33,539 nucleotides of DNA from Pseudomonas lopnurensis (GCF_015070855.1 NZ_JADDIX010000028.1:16796-50334); one strand, 5' to 3'. Counted from the first letter of the stretch, positions 1-8,064 are shown. Numbers and translations: made by a program. The notes: generated by a model not told the origin, from the letters alone.

Positions 1-116
1 GCTGCAAGCTGCAAGCTGCAAGCTGCAAGCTGCAAGCGAATCAGTGTGGCAGCTGGCGCTCAAACGCCGTCAAGTATTTTCTTGCAGCTTATGGCTTGCA
101 GCTCGAGGCTGCTTTT
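1..116. repeat. Family A intergenic repeat with heptamer tandem arm
   Basis: The first 37 bases are five perfect tandem copies of GCTGCAA plus GC. After about 40 unrelated bases, positions 77-116 hold the opposite-oriented arm (CTTGCAGCTTATGGCTTGCA and onward). Together they form an imperfect inverted-repeat element of the kind seen again at 3224-3320, 8850-8943 and 9707-9785. It lies downstream of secB. The left end may extend beyond the window. I see no coding capacity; the small reading frames here are low-complexity artefacts. Confidence 0.75.
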
Positions 117-165
117 CCACCCTGACTCCACCCGGTGGATCGGTAAAGCGTGATCCACCCTACGA
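117..165. repeat. Family B hairpin repeat, partial copy
   Basis: Read on the minus strand it begins CGTAGGGTGGATCACGC and continues into a GATCCACC/GGTGGATC inverted repeat (134-141 with 152-159). The same stretch of about 45 bases, with a few differences, recurs at 26085-26173. It is sandwiched between two family A arms (77-116 and 176-217). Confidence 0.7.
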
Positions 166-175
166 CCTCGCCAGG

Positions 176-217
176 CTTTTTCTTGCAGCTTATGGCTTGC
201 AGCTTGAAGCTGCCTTT
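176..217. repeat. Family A half copy (right arm only)
   Basis: This is a near-identical second copy of the arm at 77-116, offset by about 100 bases, and it ends at the secB stop codon. The two direct copies flank the family B element, suggesting a nested or composite arrangement. Confidence 0.65.
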
Positions 218-711
218 CAGTGCTGGACGCTGCCGGCCGCCTCGCCGGCGCCCTGCATGCGCGCCACTTCCTGCGCGTAGAGCGCATCGAAGTTCACCGG
301 CGCGAGCATCAGGGCCGGGAACGAGCCGCGGGTCACCAGGTTGTCCAGGGCCTCGCGGGCGTAGGGGAACAGGATGTTCGGGCAGAAAGCGCCGAGCGTA
401 TGGCTCATGGCGGCGGCTTCGAGGCCCTTGATCAGGAAGATCCCGGCCTGCTGCACTTCGGCGATGAAGGCCACTTCCTCGCCGGTCTTGACGGTCACCG
501 ACAGGGTCAGCACCACCTCATGGAAATCACCCTCCAGGGCCTTCTGCCGAGTGTTCAGGTCCAGCGCGACACTCGGATTCCATTCCTGACGGAAGATTTC
601 CGGGCTCTTCGGCGCCTCGAAGGACAGGTCGCGGACGTAGATACGCTGCAGGGAGAACTGGGCGCCCTGTTCGCCCTGCGCCGCGGCGCCGTTGTTTGCT
701 TGTTCGGTCAT
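217..711 (-). CDS. secB: Protein-export chaperone SecB
   Basis: A 164-residue cytoplasmic chaperone that keeps preproteins unfolded and delivers them to SecA at the Sec translocon; the family works as a tetramer. The core from about residue 18 ([19 protein letters not shown]) to about 150 is typical SecB, including the conserved stretch around [12 protein letters not shown]. Length is normal for the family, with a slightly long Q/A/G-rich N-terminus. The start ATG at 711 is preceded by AGAAGG at good spacing. It is the last gene of a minus-strand set with grxC (75 bases upstream) and the rhodanese-like gene, an order I recall from P. aeruginosa. Repeats begin immediately after the stop codon and no clear terminator is visible. 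Confidence 0.97.
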   Translation of the reverse strand: MTEQANNGAAAQGEQGAQFSLQRIYVRDLSFEAPKSPEIFRQEWNPSVALDLNTRQKALEGDFHEVVLTLSVTVKTGEEVAFIAEVQQAGIFLIKGLEAAAMSHTLGAFCPNILFPYAREALDNLVTRGSFPALMLAPVNFDALYAQEVARMQGAGEAAGSVQH

Positions 712-786
712 GGATAAAACCTTCTAGTTGTGCGTGTCGTGTTGGTGTTGTTCCGACGCAACGGACCGGCCGCCATCGGACCGCCG

Positions 787-1041
787 TCAGGCCTGCAGCA
801 ACGCGTCCAGGCGCCCGGCGCGCTCCAGCGCATGCAGCTCGTCGCAACCACCGATGTGCTGCTCACCGATCCAGATCTGCGGCACCGAGGTACGCCCGGC
901 CTTGCTGGCCATCTCGGCGCGCAGGGCGGGCTTGCCGTCCACGGCGATCTCTTCGTAGGCGACACCCTTGCGCTCGAGCAGCGCCTTGGCACGGACGCAG
1001 AACGGGCACCAGGCGGTGGTATAGATGACGACGTTGGGCAT
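787..1041 (-). CDS. grxC: Glutaredoxin GrxC (glutaredoxin 3 type)
   Basis: An 84-residue dithiol glutaredoxin that reduces protein and glutathione mixed disulfides in the cytoplasm, using glutathione as electron donor. The redox motif CPFC lies at residues 12-15, the cis-proline segment TSVPQIWI follows at about 51-58, and the glutathione-binding GGCDEL segment at about 64-69. Length matches the GrxC family. It starts 2 bases after the stop of the upstream rhodanese-like gene, so the two are almost certainly co-transcribed, and secB follows after 75 bases. Glutaredoxin next to secB is a common gammaproteobacterial arrangement. Confidence 0.96.
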   Translation of the reverse strand: MPNVVIYTTAWCPFCVRAKALLERKGVAYEEIAVDGKPALRAEMASKAGRTSVPQIWIGEQHIGGCDELHALERAGRLDALLQA

Positions 1042-1043
1042 GA

Positions 1044-1457
1044 TTACTTGACCACTGGCAGATTGTCGCCGCGCCAGCTGGAAATCCCTCCCGACAGCTT
1101 GGCGGCAGTGAAGCCCGCCTTCTGCAGCTCACGGCAGGCCGTTCCGGCGTGCTGGCCCATGGCATCGACCACGACGATGGTCTTGGCCTTGTGCTTTTCC
1201 AGCTCGCCTGTTCGGCTGACCAGCTTGTCGTAAGGAATGTTCAATGCATCGACGATGTGCCCAGCGTCGAACTCCTTCTTGGCGCGCACGTCCAACACCA
1301 CGCCTTCGCCACTGTTGACCAGTGCCGTCAGTTCGCGATTGCTCAGGCTCTTGCCGCCCTTGCGCGTCTCGGTGATGAACAGAAGGATCAACAGCACCAC
1401 GAACAGGCTGCTGAGTACATAGTGGTTAGAGACAAATTCAATCAGGTTAGCGAGCAT
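1044..1457 (-). CDS. Membrane-anchored rhodanese-like protein (YibN type)
   Basis: A 137-residue protein with one N-terminal membrane segment (about residues 10-28, hydrophobic LSSLFVVLLILLFI) followed by a rhodanese fold domain. The fold is recognisable from VVLDVRAKKEFDAGHI (about 53-68) and the C-terminal GGISSW. In true sulfurtransferases the strand after TIVVV leads into a catalytic Cys; here that position is Asp-Ala-Met-Gly and the loop has no Cys, so classical sulfurtransferase activity is doubtful. I chose the ATG at 1457 over a TTG one codon upstream; neither has a good ribosome binding site. First gene of the set with grxC and secB. Family function is uncertain; YibN has been linked to envelope and protein-export roles, which is not shown by this sequence. 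Confidence 0.85.
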   Translation of the reverse strand: MLANLIEFVSNHYVLSSLFVVLLILLFITETRKGGKSLSNRELTALVNSGEGVVLDVRAKKEFDAGHIVDALNIPYDKLVSRTGELEKHKAKTIVVVDAMGQHAGTACRELQKAGFTAAKLSGGISSWRGDNLPVVK

Positions 1458-1488
1458 CAACGGGTACCCGGACGATAAAATGCGGGCC

Positions 1489-1517
1489 AGTATACACAGC
1501 CCCTCCTACCGGCTGAA
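1489..1517 (-). promoter_or_regulatory. Candidate sigma-70 promoter for rhodanese-grxC-secB
   Basis: On the minus strand TATACT (1494-1489) is a 5/6 match to the -10 hexamer, with a weak -35 (TTCAGC, 1517-1512) at 17-base spacing. It lies about 30 bases upstream of the first start codon. The -35 is poor, so this is tentative. Confidence 0.4.
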
Positions 1518-1529
1518 CCCTGACGAATC

Positions 1530-1558
1530 GTGACCTCGCCTCGGCCAGCCAGTAGACT
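1530..1558 (+). promoter_or_regulatory. Candidate sigma-70 promoter for gpmI
   Basis: GTGACC (1530-1535) and TAGACT (1553-1558) are separated by 17 bases, matching 4/6 and 5/6 of the consensus hexamers. They sit about 40 bases upstream of the gpmI start codon. Divergent from the candidate promoter at 1489-1517, so this 140-base gap would serve both directions. Confidence 0.35.
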
Positions 1559-1596
1559 GGCCGCCCTTTTCCGCCCCGTGCAAGGAGCCCGAAAGC

Positions 1597-3135
1597 ATGC
1601 CTGCCGCGCCCAAACCCCTGGTACTGATCATTCTCGACGGCTTCGGGCACAGCGATAGCCCCGAATACAACGCCATCCATGCCGCCAGCACGCCGGTCTA
1701 CGACCGCCTGCGCGCCACCCAGCCACACGGGCTGATCTCCGGCAGCGGCATGGACGTCGGCCTGCCGGACGGCCAGATGGGCAACTCCGAGGTGGGCCAC
1801 ATGAACCTCGGCGCCGGCCGCGTGGTGTACCAGGACTTCACCCGGGTGACCAAGGCGATCCGCGACGGCGAGTTCTTCGCCAACCCGGCCATCTGCACCG
1901 CGGTGGACAAGGCGGTCGGCGCCGGCAAGGCGGTGCACATCCTCGGACTGCTGTCCGACGGCGGCGTGCACAGCCACCAGGACCACCTGGTCGCCATGGC
2001 CGAGCTGGCGGCCAAGCGCGGTGCCGAGAAGATCTACCTGCACGCCTTCCTCGACGGTCGCGACACACCGCCCAAGAGCGCACAAAGCTCCATCGAACTG
2101 CTGCAGGCCACCTTCACCCGGCTGGGCAAGGGCCGCATCGCCAGCCTGATCGGCCGCTACTTCGCCATGGACCGCGACAACCGCTGGGACCGTGTGCGGC
2201 AGGCCTACGAGCTGATCGTCGACGGCAAGGCCGAGTACCGTTCCGACTATGCGGTGGACGGCCTGATCGCCGCCTACGAGCGCGGCGAGAGTGACGAGTT
2301 CGTCAAGGCCACCGCCATCGGCGAGCCGGTGCGCGTGGAAGACGGCGACGCCGTGGTGTTCATGAACTTCCGCGCCGACCGTGCGCGCGAGCTGACCCGC
2401 GCCTTCGTCGAGCCCGGCTTCAAGGAATTCGAGCGCGCCCGCGTACCGCAGCCGGCCGACTTCGTCATGCTCACCCAGTACGCCGCGAGCATTCCGGCGC
2501 CGGCGGCCTTCGCCCCGCAAGCGCTGACCAACGTGCTCGGCGAATACCTGGCCAACAACGGCAAGACCCAGCTGCGCATCGCCGAGACCGAGAAGTATGC
2601 CCACGTCACCTTCTTCTTCTCCGGCGGCCGCGAGGAGCCGTTCGAAGGCGAGGAGCGCATCCTGATCCCGTCGCCGCAGGTCGCCACCTACGACCTCAAG
2701 CCCGAGATGAGCGCCCCGGAGGTCACCGACCGCATCGTCGAGGCCATCGAGAACCAGCGCTACGACGTGATCATCGTCAACTACGCCAATGGCGACATGG
2801 TCGGCCACACCGGCGTGTTCGAGGCCGCGGTCAAGGCGGTGGAATGCCTGGACGGCTGCGTCGGGCGCATCGTCGCGGCGCTGGAGAAGGTCGGCGGCGA
2901 GGCGCTGCTGACCGCCGACCACGGCAACGTCGAGCAGATGGAAGACGTCATGACCGGCCAGGCGCACACCGCGCACACCTGCGAGCCGGTGCCCTTCATC
3001 TATATCGGCAAGCGCGACGTCGCCATTCGCGAAGGCGGCGTGCTGGCCGACGTGGCGCCGACCATGCTGGCCCTGCTGGGCATGCCGGTACCGCCGGAGA
3101 TGACCGGCCGCTCGATCGTCGAATTGAAAGACTGA
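1597..3135 (+). CDS. gpmI: 2,3-bisphosphoglycerate-independent phosphoglycerate mutase
   Basis: A 512-residue cytoplasmic glycolytic and gluconeogenic enzyme that interconverts 3- and 2-phosphoglycerate using manganese ions and a phosphoserine intermediate. It belongs to the alkaline phosphatase superfamily. The N-terminal metal site [10 protein letters not shown] is at about residues 9-18; the nucleophile is Ser64 within [14 protein letters not shown]; the distal metal ligands appear in [12 protein letters not shown] and [11 protein letters not shown] near 395-450. Full family length. The ATG at 1597 has AAGGAG upstream. It is transcribed away from the rhodanese-grxC-secB set and followed by a composite repeat (3149-3320). 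Confidence 0.98.
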   Translation: MPAAPKPLVLIILDGFGHSDSPEYNAIHAASTPVYDRLRATQPHGLISGSGMDVGLPDGQMGNSEVGHMNLGAGRVVYQDFTRVTKAIRDGEFFANPAICTAVDKAVGAGKAVHILGLLSDGGVHSHQDHLVAMAELAAKRGAEKIYLHAFLDGRDTPPKSAQSSIELLQATFTRLGKGRIASLIGRYFAMDRDNRWDRVRQAYELIVDGKAEYRSDYAVDGLIAAYERGESDEFVKATAIGEPVRVEDGDAVVFMNFRADRARELTRAFVEPGFKEFERARVPQPADFVMLTQYAASIPAPAAFAPQALTNVLGEYLANNGKTQLRIAETEKYAHVTFFFSGGREEPFEGEERILIPSPQVATYDLKPEMSAPEVTDRIVEAIENQRYDVIIVNYANGDMVGHTGVFEAAVKAVECLDGCVGRIVAALEKVGGEALLTADHGNVEQMEDVMTGQAHTAHTCEPVPFIYIGKRDVAIREGGVLADVAPTMLALLGMPVPPEMTGRSIVELKD

Positions 3136-3148
3136 AGGCGGGAATATC

Positions 3149-3220
3149 CGTAGGGCGGTGAAACCCGCCAATTCGCTGCTGCTGTCATGCGCGAGGCGGC
3201 GGGTTGCAACCCGCCCTACG
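3149..3220. repeat. Family B repeat with perfect 10-bp terminal inverted repeats
   Basis: A 72-base element bounded by CGTAGGGCGG and its exact complement CCGCCCTACG, with a second palindrome (GGGTTGCAACCC, 3201-3212) inside. Here the GGGTGG of other copies reads GGGCGG on both sides, a compensated change that keeps the stem. It starts 13 bases after the gpmI stop. Confidence 0.75.
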
Positions 3221-3223
3221 TCC

Positions 3224-3320
3224 GCAAGCTGCAAGCGAAACAGCGGGCCGACTGGCGCCCGGAGGTCACCGCGCTTTTTCTGCTTTTTCTTGAGGCTTGC
3301 CGCTTGAAGCGTGTGGCCGC
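3224..3320. repeat. Family A intergenic repeat, next to family B
   Basis: The left arm GCAAGCTGCAAGCGAAACAG resembles 22-43, and the right arm TTCTTGAGGCTTGCCGCTTGAAGC (split here as TTCTTGAGGC and TTGCCGCTTGAAGC) resembles 78-115. It directly follows the family B element and ends about 50 bases before the envC start. Confidence 0.65.
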
Positions 3321-3368
3321 TTTTTTAGGCATACTACGGCGGTCGTTGATCGCTCGGTTGCGCCCCCC

Positions 3369-4616
3369 ATGTCTCGCTCCCTCCTCGCCCTCGCATTTCT
3401 CTGCCTGCTCGGCCCGGCCATGGCGGACGAGCGCGCCGCGGCGCGGCAGCAAATCGAAGCCGCGCGCCAGGACATCGCCGAACTGCAGAAACTGCTGAAG
3501 CAGATCGAGCAGGAAAAATCCGGTGTGCAGAAGCAGCTGCAGACCACCGAAAGCGAGATGGGCCACCTGGAAAAGCAGGTCGACGACCTGCAGCAGGAGA
3601 TCGACCGCAGCGAGGCCGAGCTGGAGCGCCTCGACGAGGAGAAGACCACCCTCGAAGGCGCCCGTCTCGAACAGCAACGCCTGATCGGCCTGCAAGCCCG
3701 CGCCGCCTACCAAAGCGGCCGCCAGGAATACCTCAAGCTGCTGCTCAACCAGCAGAACCCGGAAAAATTCAGCCGCACCCTCACCTACTACGACTACCTG
3801 AACAAGGCACGCTTCGAGCAGGTCGACAGCTTCAACCAGACCCTGAGGCAACTGGCCAGGGTCGAGACCGATATCGAAGCGCAGCAGACCACGCTGGCCG
3901 AACAGAAGGACGGCCTGCTCGAGCGGCGCGGCCAGCTCGCCGAAGTCCGCAAGGAGCGCCAGCAGGCGCTGGCCAGGCTCGACAGCGACCTGTCCACCCG
4001 CGAGCAGAAGCTGCAGGCCCGGCGCCAGGAGCAGGCCCAGTTCGAGCGGGTGCTCAAGACCATCGAGGAAACCCTCGCCCGCCAGGCCCGCGAAGCCGAG
4101 CAGGCGCGCCAGCGTGCGCTGCTCGCCGAGCGTGAACGGCAGCAGCGGCAGCCTGACTCGCCAGCGGCCTCCGGCCCCATGGTTTCCAGTGCCGGCGGCA
4201 GCTTCGGTGGCCCCTTCGCCCACGCCAAGGGCAAGCTGCCGTGGCCGGTCGACGGACGTTTGGTCGCCCATTACGGCACTCCGCGCGGCGGCGACGCTCG
4301 AACCAAGTGGGATGGCGTCCTGATCGGCGCCAGCGTCGGCACCCAGGTCCGTGCCGTGCATGGTGGCCGGGTGGTGTTCGCCGACTGGCTGCGGGGCGCC
4401 GGACTGCTGGTGATTCTCGACCACGGCAATGGCTACCTGAGCCTGTATGGACACAACCAGAGCCTGCTGCGCGACGCTGGCGACATCGTCAAGGCCGGCG
4501 ATCCGATTGCCACGGTAGGCACCAGCGGCGGCCAGGAAACCGCCGCACTGTATTTCGCCATTCGTCAGCAGGGCCGCCCCAGCGACCCCGCGCAGTGGTG
4601 CCGCGCGCAAGGCTGA
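3369..4616 (+). CDS. envC: EnvC-like murein hydrolase activator (degenerate LytM/M23)
   Basis: A 415-residue periplasmic protein expected to activate cell-wall amidases at the division septum. A signal peptide (residues 1-19, ending PAMA) precedes a long coiled coil rich in Gln, Glu and Lys (about 20-265) and a C-terminal LytM domain (about 295-410). The zinc-site motifs of active M23 endopeptidases are degraded: the HxGxD position reads KWDG and the HxH position reads LYFAIR, as in E. coli EnvC, so it is probably a regulator and not a hydrolase. I rejected a 24-codon upstream extension starting with TTG inside the repeat, because only the ATG at 3369 opens with a signal peptide. ctpA follows 47 bases downstream, as in P. 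aeruginosa from memory. Confidence 0.92.
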   Translation: MSRSLLALAFLCLLGPAMADERAAARQQIEAARQDIAELQKLLKQIEQEKSGVQKQLQTTESEMGHLEKQVDDLQQEIDRSEAELERLDEEKTTLEGARLEQQRLIGLQARAAYQSGRQEYLKLLLNQQNPEKFSRTLTYYDYLNKARFEQVDSFNQTLRQLARVETDIEAQQTTLAEQKDGLLERRGQLAEVRKERQQALARLDSDLSTREQKLQARRQEQAQFERVLKTIEETLARQAREAEQARQRALLAERERQQRQPDSPAASGPMVSSAGGSFGGPFAHAKGKLPWPVDGRLVAHYGTPRGGDARTKWDGVLIGASVGTQVRAVHGGRVVFADWLRGAGLLVILDHGNGYLSLYGHNQSLLRDAGDIVKAGDPIATVGTSGGQETAALYFAIRQQGRPSDPAQWCRAQG

Positions 4617-4663
4617 CGGCCGCAAGACCGCCAAGCGCGCCCTCTCATTGACTGGAGTTCGAC

Positions 4664-6004
4664 ATGTTGCACCTGCGCCGTATCGCCCGCCCGTCCACGC
4701 TCGCCCTGGCCATTGCGCTGGGCATGCACGGCGCCGCCTGGGCCCAGCAGCCCCCGGCCGAGCTCGAAGCGGCACCGGCCGAACTGGCTGCGCCCGGCGG
4801 CAAGGCGCCGCTGCCGCTCGAGGAGCTGCGCACCTTCGCCGAAGTGCTGGATCGGATCAAGGCCGCCTATGTCGAGCCGGTGGATGACAAGACCCTGCTG
4901 GAAAACGCCATCAAGGGCATGCTCAGCAACCTCGATCCGCATTCGGCCTACCTCGAACCGGACGCCTTCGCCGAGCTGCAGGAAAGCACCAGCGGTGAGT
5001 TCGGCGGCCTGGGCATCGAGGTCGGCGTGGAGGACGGCTTCATCAAGGTGGTCTCGCCGATCGACGACACCCCCGCCTCCAAGGCCGGCATCGAGGCCGG
5101 CGACCTCATCGTCAAGATCGACGGCCAGCCGTCCAAGGGCATGTCGATGATGGATGCCGTGGCCAAGATGCGCGGCAAGCCCGGCAGCGACATCACCCTG
5201 ACCCTGGTGCGCGAAGGCGGCCAGCCGTTCGACGTCAAGCTGACCCGCGCGGTCATCAAGGTGCGCAGCGTCAGAAGCCAGATGCTCGAGCCCGGCTACG
5301 GCTACCTGCGCATCACCCAGTTCCAGGTCAACTCCGGCGAGGAGGTGGGCAAGGCCCTGGCCAGACTGAAGAAGGACAACGGCGGCCAGAAGCTCAACGG
5401 CCTGGTGCTCGACCTGCGCAACAACCCCGGCGGCGTCCTGCAGGCGGCGGTGGAGATCTCCGACCACTTCCTCAGCAAGGGCCTGATCGTCTACACCAAG
5501 GGGCGCATCGCCAACTCCGAGCTGCGCTTCAACGCCGATCCGGCCGATGCCAGCGAAGGCGTACCGCTGGTGGTGCTGATCAACGGCGGCAGCGCCTCGG
5601 CTTCGGAAATCGTCGCCGGCGCCCTGCAGGATCACAAGCGCGCCGTGGTGATGGGTACCGACAGCTTCGGCAAGGGCTCGGTGCAGACCGTGCTGCCGCT
5701 GAACAACGACCGCGCGCTGAAACTCACCACCGCGCTCTACTACACTCCCAACGGCCGCTCGATCCAGGCCCAGGGCATCGAGCCCGACATCAAGGTGGAA
5801 CGCGCCAGGCTGACCCGCGAACAGGCCGGCGAAAGTTTCCGCGAGGCCGATTTGGCCGGGCACCTGGGCAACGGCAACGGCGGCCCGGACCGACCGTCCG
5901 GCAGCCCGATCGCCAGCGACTCGCCACGCCCGCAGGACGACGACTACCAACTCGGCCAGGCGCTCAATCTGCTCAAGGGGCTGAACCTCACCCGCGGGCA
6001 ATGA
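4664..6004 (+). CDS. ctpA: Carboxyl-terminal processing protease CtpA (S41)
   Basis: A 446-residue exported serine protease; in Pseudomonas the family works in the periplasm with a lipoprotein partner and degrades peptidoglycan cross-link hydrolases. A signal peptide (residues 1-27, ending GAAWA) is followed by an N-terminal helical region, a PDZ domain (about 108-190, from GLGIEVGVEDGF) and the S41 catalytic core. By alignment with E. coli Tsp the nucleophile is Ser312 in GGSASASEI and the general base is Lys337 in FGKGSVQ, 25 residues apart as expected. TGGAG lies 7 bases before the ATG. Its stop overlaps the next start (ATGA), so it is translationally coupled to the YibQ-like gene. Confidence 0.96.
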   Translation: MLHLRRIARPSTLALAIALGMHGAAWAQQPPAELEAAPAELAAPGGKAPLPLEELRTFAEVLDRIKAAYVEPVDDKTLLENAIKGMLSNLDPHSAYLEPDAFAELQESTSGEFGGLGIEVGVEDGFIKVVSPIDDTPASKAGIEAGDLIVKIDGQPSKGMSMMDAVAKMRGKPGSDITLTLVREGGQPFDVKLTRAVIKVRSVRSQMLEPGYGYLRITQFQVNSGEEVGKALARLKKDNGGQKLNGLVLDLRNNPGGVLQAAVEISDHFLSKGLIVYTKGRIANSELRFNADPADASEGVPLVVLINGGSASASEIVAGALQDHKRAVVMGTDSFGKGSVQTVLPLNNDRALKLTTALYYTPNGRSIQAQGIEPDIKVERARLTREQAGESFREADLAGHLGNGNGGPDRPSGSPIASDSPRPQDDDYQLGQALNLLKGLNLTRGQ

Positions 6005-6786
6005 GCATGCGTCGCTGGGCCACGCCGCTCCTGTTGTGCGGCGCGCTGATCGGGCAGGCGGTGGCCAGCGAGGCGGTGCAGCCGGCGCGCATGCCGCGGC
6101 TGGCGCTGGTCATCGACGATCTCGGGCAGAATCCGGCGCGCGACCAGCGCGTGCTGGAACTGCCGGGACCGGTGGCGCTGGCGATACTGCCCGATACCCG
6201 CCATGCCGCCACGCTCGCCGAACAGGCCCATCGCGCCGGCAAGACCGTGCTGCTGCACATGCCCATGGCGCCGGCGGGCGGGCGCTTCGCCTGGCATCCG
6301 CAACTGCCCCACGACGAACTCGAACGCCGCCTGGACGCCGCGCTGGCGGCGGTGCCGCACGTCAGCGGGGTGAACAATCACATGGGCAGTGCCATGACCG
6401 AGCAGCCACAGGCCATGGCCTGGCTGATGGGCGAACTGCAGCGGCGCCATCTGTTCTTTCTCGACAGCCGCACCAGCCCACGCACCGTCGCTGCCGCCAA
6501 CGCCCAGCGCGTCGCCCTGGCGAGCCTGTCGCGGGATATCTTCCTGGATAATGACCCCAGCGCGGAGGCCGTGGCCGAACGCTTCAGGGCAGCCATCGCC
6601 CTGGCCCGCGAGCAGGGCTCGGTGGTCGTCATCGGCCACCCCCACGGCAGCACGCTGGCCCTGCTGGAGCGCGAACTGCCGCGGCTGGCCGAGCAGGGCA
6701 TCGAATGGATCGGCATCGACCAGATGATCGCCACGCGCAGCAACCGGGCGATGGCCGCCCATGGCAAGGGCGGAATTTACCGCTAG
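6001..6786 (+). CDS. Divergent polysaccharide deacetylase family protein (YibQ type)
   Basis: A 261-residue exported protein with a signal peptide (about residues 1-22, ending GQAVAS) followed by a divergent polysaccharide deacetylase domain (Pfam type 2). Motifs include LALVIDDLGQN at about 34-44, LPDTRHAATLAEQA at about 63-76, VLLHMPMAP at about 83-91 and HVSGVNNHMGSAM near 120-132. The family is found with envC and ctpA in many gammaproteobacteria, which points to a cell-envelope role, but its substrate is unknown. The start ATG at 6001 overlaps the ctpA stop by 4 bases; a second ATG lies two codons in. Confidence 0.88.
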   Translation: MSMRRWATPLLLCGALIGQAVASEAVQPARMPRLALVIDDLGQNPARDQRVLELPGPVALAILPDTRHAATLAEQAHRAGKTVLLHMPMAPAGGRFAWHPQLPHDELERRLDAALAAVPHVSGVNNHMGSAMTEQPQAMAWLMGELQRRHLFFLDSRTSPRTVAAANAQRVALASLSRDIFLDNDPSAEAVAERFRAAIALAREQGSVVVIGHPHGSTLALLERELPRLAEQGIEWIGIDQMIATRSNRAMAAHGKGGIYR

Positions 6787-6853
6787 CGCTTCACACGGCC
6801 TCTATAGGAGCTCGCTCGCGAACAGCCGCACCGCGCAGTTCCCATGCGGGTAC

Positions 6854-6968
6854 CGTAGGGTGGAAAACCGCGAAGCGTTTTCCACGCGCGGCGCAACGCC
6901 TGCTCGACGTCGACACCGCGCCATTGCATGGGACCATGGTGGATAAGCTGCGCGTTATCCACCCTACG
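6854..6968. repeat. Family B repeat, long copy with internal hairpins
   Basis: A 115-base element with perfect 10-bp ends CGTAGGGTGG and CCACCCTACG. Inside are two further stems: TGGAAAAC...GTTTTCCA (from about 6861) and GGTGGATAA...TTATCCACC (about 6938-6963). The otherwise gene-free interval 6787-7079 holds this element, a partial copy end at 7050-7063 (CGGCCCACCCTACG) and nothing else I recognise. It separates convergent genes and could serve as a bidirectional transcript end, although no T-run is present. Confidence 0.7.
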
Positions 6969-7079
6969 GTCGAGTACGGCAGTTGACCGGACAAGGGCCC
7001 AAGGGGCAGCGATGGCGCCGCCCCTGGGGGACTGAAGCGGAGCGCCACCCGGCCCACCCTACGTCGGCGACGTGCGGCG

Positions 7080-7829
7080 CTACAGGTAGCGCGCGTTGAT
7101 CGTCTCGACCGTGCCGTCGGCGCGCATCTGCTCCAGCGCCTGCTGCAGTTTCTGCACCGTCTCGTCGGCGACCTGCCGGTTCAGCGCCAGATAGAGCTCG
7201 GCGCTGTCGAAGCGCAGCACGCGCTTGAGTCCGCTCACGCCTTCCTGGCGCGCCAGGTAGCGTCCGGCGGGATCGCCGGTGGCCCAGAGGTCGATCCGCC
7301 CATCGATCAGCTTCTTCACGTTCTCCTGATCGCGCAGCGCCAGCACCGGCTGCATGCCCTGGCCGTCCAGGTGCTCGGCGATGGCGTCGCCCTTGTAGGC
7401 GCCGATGCTGTACTGGCGCGCCTGTTCCAGACTGGTCAGGCGGATGGGGCTGTCGCCGCGGGCCAGCAGCACCCAGTCGTCCGGGCCGATGGGCCCGACC
7501 CACTTGAACAGCGCCTCGCGCTCGGGCAGCCGCGCGGTGACGAAGACGCCGTAGTCCGGCCTCTCCAGCGCCATGCCGTAGATGCGTTCCCAGGGGAAAC
7601 GCAGCGTCAGGGTGTAGTCCACGCCGGCGCGCTTGAACATCTCGCGCACGATATCCGCCGCGATGCCGCTGATGTCCTCGTCACGGGCGAAGTTCTTGCC
7701 GTCCAGCGCCATGTTGTAGGGCGGGAAGTTCTCCGTCAGCAGATCGATCTTCGCCGGGGCCTGGGCATGCGCCAGGACGCCGCCGAACAGCAGTGCTGCC
7801 GCCAGGACGAACGTCGGAGTTCTGAACAT
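7080..7829 (-). CDS. Family 3 periplasmic solute-binding protein
   Basis: A 249-residue periplasmic protein with a clear signal peptide (residues 1-21, ending GVLAHAQA) and a bacterial extracellular solute-binding protein family 3 fold. The segment PAKIDLLTENFPPYNM opens the first lobe, and GYNA/ISGIAADIVREMFKRAGVDY-like sequence follows. No permease or ATPase gene is adjacent, so it may serve a transporter encoded elsewhere, or act as a sensor or orphan binding protein; the ligand is not predictable. The longer open frame adds 56 codons with no signal peptide at its start, so I chose the ATG at 7829, which has GAGG 9 bases upstream. It lies downstream of hisF on the same strand, but a 235-base gap suggests separate transcription. 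Confidence 0.85.
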   Translation of the reverse strand: MFRTPTFVLAAALLFGGVLAHAQAPAKIDLLTENFPPYNMALDGKNFARDEDISGIAADIVREMFKRAGVDYTLTLRFPWERIYGMALERPDYGVFVTARLPEREALFKWVGPIGPDDWVLLARGDSPIRLTSLEQARQYSIGAYKGDAIAEHLDGQGMQPVLALRDQENVKKLIDGRIDLWATGDPAGRYLARQEGVSGLKRVLRFDSAELYLALNRQVADETVQKLQQALEQMRADGTVETINARYL

Positions 7830-7979
7830 GAGTGATCCTCGTAAAGCCGCATCCGCTGTCCGGCGGATGTGTCCATGGATAGTGATCGAGCGCCTCCCGA
7901 TCAGGCATGTGACGCCCCACCGTAGGCGCTTCACGCAGGCGAGGAAGCGCAGCTTGCCGAACATGACGCGCTTCCCTCG

Positions 7980-8006
7980 CCCCCCCCCGGACCGCACTAT
8001 AGTGCG
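7980..8006. promoter_or_regulatory. C9 tract and 14-bp palindrome upstream of the binding-protein gene
   Basis: Nine consecutive C residues (7980-7988) are followed by the perfect palindrome CGCACTATAGTGCG (7993-8006). On the minus strand the palindrome contains TATAGT, a possible -10 for the binding-protein gene, so the palindrome could be an operator overlapping a promoter. The matching -35 is weak. The rest of 7830-8064 shows nothing clear. Confidence 0.35.
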
Positions 8007-8064
8007 TTGGCCACACGCTTTCCGACGCAGCAGGACAGGTGCGCAGCAGAACGTGAACGGGTTC

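Noticed and set aside
1..37. CRISPR-like or minisatellite array
   Set aside because: Only five 7-base units without spacers. It is one arm of the family A element and not an array.
1447..3234. 595-codon minus-strand open frame opposite gpmI, and similar long frames opposite envC, ctpA, betT, tssA, tssC and the effector gene
   Set aside because: Long antisense frames are expected in high-GC DNA. Their compositions are low-complexity (A, G, R, V, H, D), and none shows a recognisable motif or a ribosome binding site.
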